Below are positions 56,901 through 64,000 of a stretch of 64,000 nt of DNA, piece after piece (positions within the stretch are counted from its first letter, which is position 1; each line of letters starts with the position of its first letter). Origin of the DNA: Bugula neritina (lineage: Eukaryota > Bryozoa > Gymnolaemata > Cheilostomatida > Bugulidae). The translations under genes and the position numbers were made by a program. The notes under the pieces are model-generated. The model saw nothing but the letters and a program-made list of their open reading frames with translations. It made no database searches and was not told the DNA's origin. The DNA is taken from assembly GCA_964035545.1 (NCBI GenBank), contig OZ037765.1, positions 558,001 to 622,000 on the forward strand, in the 5' to 3' direction.

Positions 56901-57320
56901 GCGTAACCATGGCAACATATAAACACACAGCAACTCAACTCTACGTACTGATATAGGGATGGTCGGAGCACGACTTGAGCAGCTCCACCTCGTTGTATCC
57001 CGCCTCTCGCGCCTGGGAGGCATCAAAGTTGTCCTTCCTCGTCAAGTCAATGATCTTCACGGCATACGAGATGTGAGTGTTCTTATCAACACAGCGTCTA
57101 ACCACACTGCACAGACCTCTACAGCATACACAGGAAACTGCTACAGCACATCACCTGGAGGTCATTGTTGAGACAGCAGCAGCAGCTAGAGCTGTCAGCA
57201 TGTTCTAGAATATTCAACTCACCTGCCCAGCACCTCTTTCGGCTCATATCTGGAGTAGAATGGACTGTCTACATCCTTGCTGTCTACCAGAAGGGAGTCG
57301 TCTGACTCATGCTGACTCAT
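53993..57320 (-). CDS. PHKG: Phosphorylase b kinase gamma catalytic subunit
   Basis: Eight coding exons read downward: 57320-57223, 57118-56949, 56862-56808, 56723-56585, 55993-55903, 55667-55423, 54646-54527, 54262-53993. Joined in frame they give 395 aa (human PHKG1 387, PHKG2 406). The enzyme phosphorylates glycogen phosphorylase in the Ca2+/calmodulin-regulated PhK complex. Seen: Gly-rich loop GRGLCSVV (exon 2 must start at 57118 to keep it), catalytic [21 protein letters not shown] and VDMWSCGVV. Activation-loop Glu in KELLGTPGY matches the Glu that makes this family constitutively active. The C-terminal regulatory part is recognisable ([19 protein letters not shown]). Oddity: HRDLKPEN reads HRDIKCEN, across the exon 4/5 junction. 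A 6-codon upstream ORF overlaps the start region. Confidence 0.95.
54890..55135 (+). mobile_element. Decayed LINE (non-LTR retrotransposon) ORF2 3' end
   Basis: Inside PHKG intron 6, opposite strand. One frame reads [13 protein letters not shown], the highly recurrent C-terminal motif of non-LTR reverse transcriptase ORFs, then an arginine/glycine-rich GSRGRG segment. After several stops and a frame change another frame reads [20 protein letters not shown], matching the usual ending of such proteins. Stops and frame shifts show it is dead. Clade is not determinable from this length. Confidence 0.7.
55735..55900. repeat. AATATA-rich low-complexity array
   Basis: Degenerate ATAATATAATATAGTA units in PHKG intron 5, within a few bases of the exon 5 donor. 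Confidence 0.85.
55998..56300. repeat. ~16-bp repeat (TACTTATTATACTGTA)
   Basis: PHKG intron 4, directly upstream (minus sense) of the exon 5 acceptor; about 18 units with TTACACTG variants. Confidence 0.88.
56390..56578. repeat. ~15-bp repeat (ACATAATACAACATA)
   Basis: PHKG intron 4 from about 7 bp after the exon 4 donor; 10-, 15- and 5-bp offsets alternate. Confidence 0.88.
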
Positions 57321-59840
57321 CTGTCATCTACTCGGCAGCTCTAACAGTCTGGAGGGGAATACTCCAGTCTGTAGAACTAAACCTCTCAGTCTAGGCAGAA
57401 TATAATATTCTATATACTATAATAACCAAGTAGTATTCAGCTAGTTAACATAACTAACATGTCGTACAATCTAGACTCTAGAATATAATGTTATGCACAC
57501 TCTCAACACAACACAAGGCTGCTAGGGTAAAATATTCTACTAACTAATGTGTATACATTAAACATATTCGTTGTTTTTCACCCTGGCTGTGAAAACCCGT
57601 GGACAGACCGGCCAAAGCAAATGACAAAATATATCAATTTTTAATTAATTAATTTCAACATGTTTATACGATTTGTAAAAAAATATTGATGTACTACTTT
57701 TAGAGATTAATATAAATAAAATAACATGCTAATATTAATTGTTAAGCAATAACGATGTTGACTTAGATTGCTATTAAGCAGAATCATTTACGATTAAACC
57801 AAACGGTTGGCAGGTCTGTTGCTAATCAATTCGCACGAATGAACAAGCACGTTAGAGAAAACGTGTCTAACATTGAAGCCTTGTGAATAATAATATTATA
57901 TATTGTAGAATGTAGACGCATCGTAACGTTGCAGCGAGTTGCCAGATAACGTGTGGATAACGTGCCAAACGCATCAACACCGAATATAAAATGAGCCAAA
58001 ACAAGCAAAGGGAATGATTGCAGCAACACACTGATTTTACTAAATCTCTAATAGATATGCATCAATGATGTGAATAACATTTTATGAGGGCATTTAATTT
58101 CCACAAAGTCGGCCTTATGCATATCACGTGAGCACCACAATATAAAATTATGTTATACATTTCCATAAATACTGCCAATAACTTGAGAGAAATCAAAATG
58201 TACTGAGGTCTGGTAGAGGTCACTAAAAACACGCCAATCATTGTTAATCACTAGCCAAAATTTTATCACTTTACTAGTCTAAAAGTCACATGAAAAATGC
58301 TCAACTAGTTGCAAGTTATGATATGAACATTATAAGGTGCAGTCCAGAGTCTCAAACAAGAGCCTACTTTAACGACGTCTTATGGGAAAACAATGTGAAG
58401 TTAAAACACAACCAAGACCTTGAAATTGATACTCCTGTGCGATTTTATTGCAGTACAAGTTAATTCATTAGGATAACAAAAACAGAGAATATCAAGCTAT
58501 TTTGAATTAAGTTGAAGCACATCATGACACACAAAAATAAATCATGCGTGTTGATTTCAGAGTATGATCAAAGCACTTGCCTTATCTAATCAATATTCTT
58601 TTTAAAATAAATATCTAGTGATTATTAATGAATGTGTTGAGATATTTAAAGAGCAATTTTCTCAACTATAAGCTAATCACTACTAACCAGTGACTAGTCT
58701 AATGTTAATGAACTTTTTTAATTTAAAAATTTAAAAACATCGATAACTATTTTCATTTTAATTTAATTTTTATCATAATCACTTTGCTAACTAACTATGT
58801 TAATACTATGTTATATAAAAATAAAACTAAAATTGAAAAAAACTATATATAGTAATATATACATATATACCGTACAATTATATATATTAATCCATAAACA
58901 TATTGATATAAAAATACCTTTATATTAATATAAATATATGTTAATGAATATATATAAAGTTACACAATAGCAGCTTAAAACTAATTCTAGATAGTACTAT
59001 TACCACTGGCACTAGTATTTGTTGAATAATTATAATACAAATTATTTTTAAACCACCAAACTGGAACTCAACCTCAACCTGGGAAAAAATTCAAACTCAA
59101 ACTTCAAGCCCTATAAATTTCATAGACTTAGAAGTTAGCGTATCATAATCATTACTACTACTAGTAGTAGTACTAGCACCCGTACGAGTATGACTATGAC
59201 ATTGACTATGAACATGGATTTGTAACTTGTAAATAATACTGAACTTGAAGGGTTCATAAAATAAAAATTTAGTAAAGGTGATATACACAAGTTACTACTC
59301 GGAAAAACAATTCTTGAATCATATGAATGACTCATGACTGTCACTGTAGCAACTGCAAGGGTTGACATTGACAATCACAATGTGAATAACTATGAATTAT
59401 ATTTATTGAATAGCAGTGGCCGTGAGTGTCTTTCAATATATCAGTGACTCACCTCTTAAAAATCAAAACACTCTGGTGACATCTATTGGCACAAAACCTA
59501 TGGAGTGATATATAAAAATATCTATCAGTATAACTAGGTGTAATCACATTCACGGTGACTACTTTTTACGATGATAACAAGAACAGCTGCTCGACAATTA
59601 CTTGGGATTCCTTGAAATTATTGATAGCGGAAACATACGAAACAATTTGAATGGACACGCTGTTAAAGTCAATATTATTCATTATAAAATTGTACAGATT
59701 TGAGCATTCAAAGTGATCACCCGAACGTGTGTAAAAGCTAGCAATAGAGAACTAGGCCAATTATCAGGAACTACTCCAATGAACTCAATAATTATTAACT
59801 GGAATGGGTACGATTGTACTTTGTAATGTAACCTCGTTGC
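57321..59840. other. Divergent intergenic region
   Basis: Between PHKG (-) and the THAP transposase copy (+). AT-rich with drifted simple sequence (58.7-59.0 kb TATA/AATT-rich). No coding sequence recognised. Confidence 0.55.
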
Positions 59841-59841
59841 C

Positions 59842-60000
59842 GATTGGCTTTGTGAGCCCGAGCATGCTCTTTTTCTAGCGGGAGAAAATAGAGCCGGTCG
59901 TCCATCATTTCGATTGAGTGAATCTCACTTTTAAACTTTGTTTTTTGTCCTGCTTTATATCTGAAGCGACTATATTTTTATTTAATTGTGTTTTCTATCA
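59842..60000 (+). promoter_or_regulatory. Candidate promoter of the THAP copy
   Basis: Inverted CCAAT box (GATTGGC, 59842-59848) followed by a GC-richer stretch with CTAGCGGGAG and GAGCCGGTCGTCC before the ATG at 60018. Resembles a housekeeping-type promoter; not a P-element terminal repeat that I can recognise. Confidence 0.35.
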
Positions 60001-60017
60001 CCTCTACTTCGTTAAAC

Positions 60018-62359
60018 ATGTCGAATTCTCCGTATCCTAAGCAAACTAAGGGTCAAAGAAGCAAGACCACTGAGTCTCAGTGTTATGCATACAATTGCCG
60101 CAACTACCAGTACAGCCAGTGAGTACAGCAGTTACATGGAGACAAAAAAAACTCTTTTCACAAGTAAGTATATGGCTTTAGTTACAACAATCAGTGAAAG
60201 TAATACATGAACTAGCGTAACAGTAGGCTTAATAGTTGTGGTAGCGGTGCTGCTGCCTACTAGTAGTACTAGTAGTAGTGCTAGTAGTACTCTACTACTA
60301 GTACTAGTACTACTACTGTCTACTACTACTACTAGTAGTAGTAATACTAATACTAATAGCTAAGCCTAAGGCTAATGGCTAATGTTATACTTACAGTATC
60401 AGTATGATGGTACTACTACTACTACTAGCCTACTGCTACTACTACTACTAGCCTACTGCTACTACTAGTACTAGCCTACTGCTACTACTAGTACTAGCCT
60501 ACTGCTACTACTACTACTAGCCTACTGCTACTACTAGTACTAGCCTACTGCTACTACTAGTACTAGCCTACTGCTACTACTACTACTAGCCTACTGCTAC
60601 TACTAGCCTACTGCTACTACTACTACTAGCCTACTGCTACTACTAGCCTACTGCTACTACTAGCCTACTGCTACTACTACTACTAGCCTACTGCTACTAC
60701 TACTACTAGCCTACTGCTACTACTACTACTAGCCTACTGCTACTACTAGTACTAGCCTACTGCTACTACTAGTACTAGCCTACTGCTACTACTACTACTA
60801 GCCTACTGCTACTACTAGTACTAGCCTACTGCTACTACTAGTACTAGCCTACTGCTACTACTACTACTAGCCTACTGCTACTACTAGCCTACTGCTACTA
60901 CTACTACTAGCCTACTGCTACTACTAGCCTACTGCTACTACTAGCCTACTGCTACTACTACTACTAGCCTACTGCTACTACTACTACTAGCCTACTGCTA
61001 CTACTACTACTAGCCTACTGCTACTACTACTACTAGCCTACTACTACTACTAGCCTACTGCTACTACTACTACTAGCCTACTGCTACTACTACTACTAGT
61101 AGAGCGCTACTTTGGCAATGCAGTTATGATTGAGTGTTGAACTAATATCTTTATTGTGTCATCTACTCAGGTGTCTCTTGCTACCCAGTTGCTGTCAGCT
61201 TCAGTGGCTGACTCACTAGATACGCTGAAACAGTTGGGACTCTCTAAATTCCAGCAGTGTGATGCTACCATCAACTTCATTAGGGTTTGTTACAGCTTTT
61301 GGTTTTATTTCTTTAAAATACTGTAACTGCAATCGTCCCATGTTCTGCTGATATTACTTTTTCTGTAGCGAGTTGATCGGTTGTTTGACATCCTGAATAG
61401 TCGATCAGCAATAGCTAAAGGCTACAAGCAGCCTTTACATCTAAATGGTATCAGTGTCATCACTCCTTTTCTGAAAGATACACGGCAATATTTGCTAGGC
61501 CTAAAGAATAATGAAGGGATACCTCTGTACAAGACCAAAAGGTAAATCTCCTATTACCATAGAAAGTGTTACTTGCTTATATTTCAGATCTAATATGTGC
61601 CTGTCCCTATTTGTGTTATTTGCAGACATGTTTGTATTACTGGACTTGTATGTGCCATTGACACAGTATTTGGGTTGGTGGAGAAACTGTTGGTGCTCGA
61701 CTATCTGCTAATGTATAAATTTTCGCAAGACCATTTAGAGCTATGCATGAAGCCCAGTCTGCATGCACTTATGTTAACATGTTCATTTGTTCTCTTACTC
61801 TCTTATCTCTTTCCTTCAGGTGTTCGGTATTTTCACTTTGCTTTGATAGGGGCAACTAAGATGGTCGGTTGGACCAACTGTGTTGAAAAGTGAATTTTTT
61901 TGCTTGAGCTTAGCGGTTAAAATGCATGCAATATGAAGTATATTTTATTAACTTTTGAATACCAAGAGACAAAGATAATGAATTTTCAAAAATTTCCAAA
62001 ACTGTGGTGTCAAAGCAATTGTGCATTTTTTAATTAAATAACTTTTTTGGCTTAATTGCATGCAAGGTTTTGCTTGTGTTCTAAAAAACATCATTTTTTC
62101 TGGGTAAACATAATCCAATCATTAATTGTGAACAGGCAATTGATGTCCAAGCATTTTTTTAATATCTGTTCTAGGTGGATGGAATAATAACGCATCTGTA
62201 ACTGGCTTTCAGTCTATCTTTAGAAAATTGGTGACCCGATGTGGTGTACATCCAGGCAACTCAGGAAATTCTAAGCCATTAGATAGCACAACTGCTATTC
62301 ATGGAGACATCATTAGGCATCGAAAATCATCATTTCTCCCTTTTAAATTTACTCATTGA
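60018..62359 (+). pseudogene. Broken THAP9/P-element-type transposase
   Basis: Pieces in order: 60018-60163, an N-terminal THAP half (QCYAYNC = C-x4-C, then GDKKNSFHK before GTAAGT) with an in-frame TGA at 60120-60122; 61171-61284 (SVADSLDTLKQLG, ATINFIR); 61369-61541 (DRLFDILNSRSAIAKGYKQP, LKDTRQYLLGLK); 61626 to about 61757 (CAIDTVFGLVEKLL, YKFSQDHLEL); and 62175-62359 (GGWNNNASVTGFQ, stop 62357-62359). These are the hallmarks of the C-terminal part of P-superfamily THAP transposases. The second half of the THAP zinc finger and the core catalytic region are absent; a repeat array fills that gap. The link between KFSQDHLEL and GGWNNN has no clear donor. Best read as an inactive copy; partial domestication of the C-terminal part is less likely. 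Confidence 0.75.
60255..61105. repeat. CTACTGCTACTACTAGC-type array with ~281-bp higher-order repeat
   Basis: TAG/ACT triplets at 60255-60345, then composite 17- and 23-bp units (long, short and GTACT-containing types). The order of unit types from about 60468 repeats from about 60749, so a block of about 13 units is duplicated. It sits where the missing middle of the transposase would be. Confidence 0.9.
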
Positions 62360-64000
62360 AGTATATTATGACTTATTTCAGCACCACATTGCTAAACTAA
62401 CAAATATTGCTATGCACAAACTAAATTTCAGGCAATGTAGCAACAAAAGTGTACTGTTTAGAGGCCAGTAATAAGGATGTGGGTAATTAATCGTTTAGAA
62501 GTTATTACAACAGTATTTATATTATAACATTAGATGATAACAAATATTGTTATTGCAATATAATATTATTTTTTGTTTATTCTGTAATTCTATTTTAATC
62601 ACTTATTGCTTTCAGATTAGCACTTGAAAACAGAATTTAAAACTTTGAAAGGTTTAAGGAAATCTGTTACTTGCCTGTGTTGTAAAGCTGTGTCTTACCA
62701 CCGGTTTTTTTATATTATTTATAAACTTTTATACTTGTTATCCTTACTGCCAGTGTTCATGTACTAAGGCTGAAATTTGCTTTGCTGTTGCTTTTCATTT
62801 AATTTTGACTAATGTGTTGATCTAATCAATAAATATGTAATGCATTTGTTAGGTTATTAAAGTTATTATCATATGTACTTGAGGTACATGCTTCATAAAA
62901 TGATAATTAGTCATGAAATTACAAATACCAAAAGTAAAATAAACAAAATAATTGGTTCCTGCTTCACATTGCTGAATTTTCATTATTTTTTAGCATTTAC
63001 CTCAATTTATAAGCTCTAATAGCTTGCATTTATAATGGATTTTACTACTACTGCGTGCAAAACAAGTAGGCGTGGTTAAGTTTTCCATGTTAAGGCGGAG
63101 CTAAACTATTTGGCCACGCTAAAACGTCCTTGGCCTCTCCAGGTCTATTCCAGCTCAGTGAACTACTCACTGAGCTGGAATAGACCTGGAGAGGCCAAGG
63201 ACGTTTTAGCGTGGCCAAATAGTTTAGCTCCGCCTTAACATGGAAAACTTAACCACGCCTACTTGTTTTGCACGCAGTAGTAGTAAAATCCATTATAAAT
63301 GCAAGCTATTAGAGCTTATAAATTGAGGTAAATGCTAAAAAATAATGAAAATTCAGCAATGTGAAGCAGGAACCAATTATTTTGTTTATTTTACTTTTGG
63401 TATTTGTAATTTCATGACTAATTATCATTTTATGAAGCATGTACCTCAAGTACATATGATAATAACTTTAATAACCTAACAAATGCATTACATATTTATT
63501 GATTAGATCAACACATTAGTCAAAATTAAATGAAAAGCAACAGCAAAGCAAATTTCAGCCTTAGTACATGAACACTGGCAGTAAGGATAACAAGTATAAA
63601 AGTTTATAAATAATATAAAAAAACCGGTGGTAAGACACAGCTTTACAACACAGGCAAGTAACAGATTTCCTTAAACCTTTCAAAGTTTTAAATTCTGTTT
63701 TCAAGTGCTAATCTGAAAGCAATAAGTGATTAAAATAGAATTACAGAATAAACAAAAAATAATATTATATTGCAATAACAATATTTGTTATCATCTAATG
63801 TTATAATATAAATACTGTTGTAATAACTTCTAAACGATTAATTACCCACATCCTTATTACTGGCCTCTAAACAGTACACTTTTGTTGCTACATTGCCTGA
63901 AATTTAGTTTGTGCATAGCAATATTTGTTAGTTTAGCAATGTGGTGCTGAAATAAGTCATAATATACTTCAATGAGTAAATTTAAAAGGGAGAAATGATG
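62328..64000. repeat. Large palindrome, arms >=834 bp, 5-bp spacer
   Basis: Left arm 62328-63161 and right arm 63167-64000 are reverse complements around the spacer ACTAC (63162-63166). Every stretch I compared was identical (centre, the CGTGGTTAAG region, the ACCGGTGG region, the window end). The arms begin within the last transposase exon and continue past the window. The right arm thus starts an inverted copy of that exon at 63969-64000. Either a very young inverted duplication or an assembly or read fold-back. Confidence 0.93.
62360..63166. other. 3' flank of the transposase, left palindrome arm
   Basis: AT-rich non-coding sequence from the transposase stop to the palindrome centre. The inner 110 bp are more GC-rich (AGGCGTGGTTAAG, GGCGGAGCTAAAC, GGCCACGC), which could be the transposon's terminal region. 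No matching terminal repeat was found upstream of 60018. Confidence 0.5.

Noticed and set aside
57139-57320. PHKG exon 2 starting at the CAG ending 57105 or so
   Set aside because: That acceptor would delete part of the glycine-rich loop; the TGTAG acceptor 13 nt upstream keeps GRGLCSVV intact and in phase.
60118-60128. GTGAGTACAG as a tiny intron that would remove the THAP in-frame stop
   Set aside because: Ten bases is far below any spliceable intron; the stop is better explained as inactivation.

Overview
This is nuclear DNA of an invertebrate metazoan. The genes have many introns with GT-AG junctions. Their closest recognisable relatives are animal proteins: kynureninase, a PR-domain/multi-zinc-finger factor, TNFAIP8, phosphorylase kinase gamma and SLC35F5. 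Intergenic DNA is AT-rich and CpG-poor, and the introns are crowded with minisatellites. I cannot name the species from sequence alone; a sponge or another early-branching animal is possible but unproven.

Layout, left to right: the 3' end of a cyclophilin (+, cut by the window edge); an SLC35F5-type membrane transporter (+, 11 coding exons); kynureninase (-, 12 coding exons); a single-coding-exon DHHC palmitoyltransferase (-) with a probable spliced 5' leader; a PRDM15-type PR/SET zinc-finger factor (+, 24 coding exons, about 22 fingers); NDUFV1, the FMN/NADH subunit of complex I (-, 12 coding exons), convergent with the PRDM gene; a gene-poor stretch of about 7.8 kb; TNFAIP8 (+, 2 coding exons); the phosphorylase kinase gamma catalytic subunit (-, 8 coding exons), with a decayed LINE tail in its intron; and a broken THAP/P-element-type transposase (+). 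The transposase runs into a perfect-looking inverted repeat (arms of at least 834 bp, 5-bp spacer) that reaches the window edge. The complete gene models are in frame across every junction and give lengths near their families' norms: 462, 455, 315, 1297, 472, 199 and 395 aa in order. There is no operon logic; these are independent housekeeping or regulatory genes.

The most unusual feature is how minisatellites relate to splice sites. In several introns the repeat unit contains the authentic neighbouring 5' or 3' splice site, so one exon edge is followed or preceded by many copies of its own signal. Examples are about 30 copies of a near-consensus U1 site after kynureninase exon 11, about 14 acceptor copies before PRDM exon 12, and 7 acceptor copies before PRDM exon 7. 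A 33-bp in-frame duplication at kynureninase exon 8 also duplicates the peptide carrying the PLP-binding lysine together with its donor. Several arrays show higher-order repeats of about 280-380 bp, a sign of recent block duplication.
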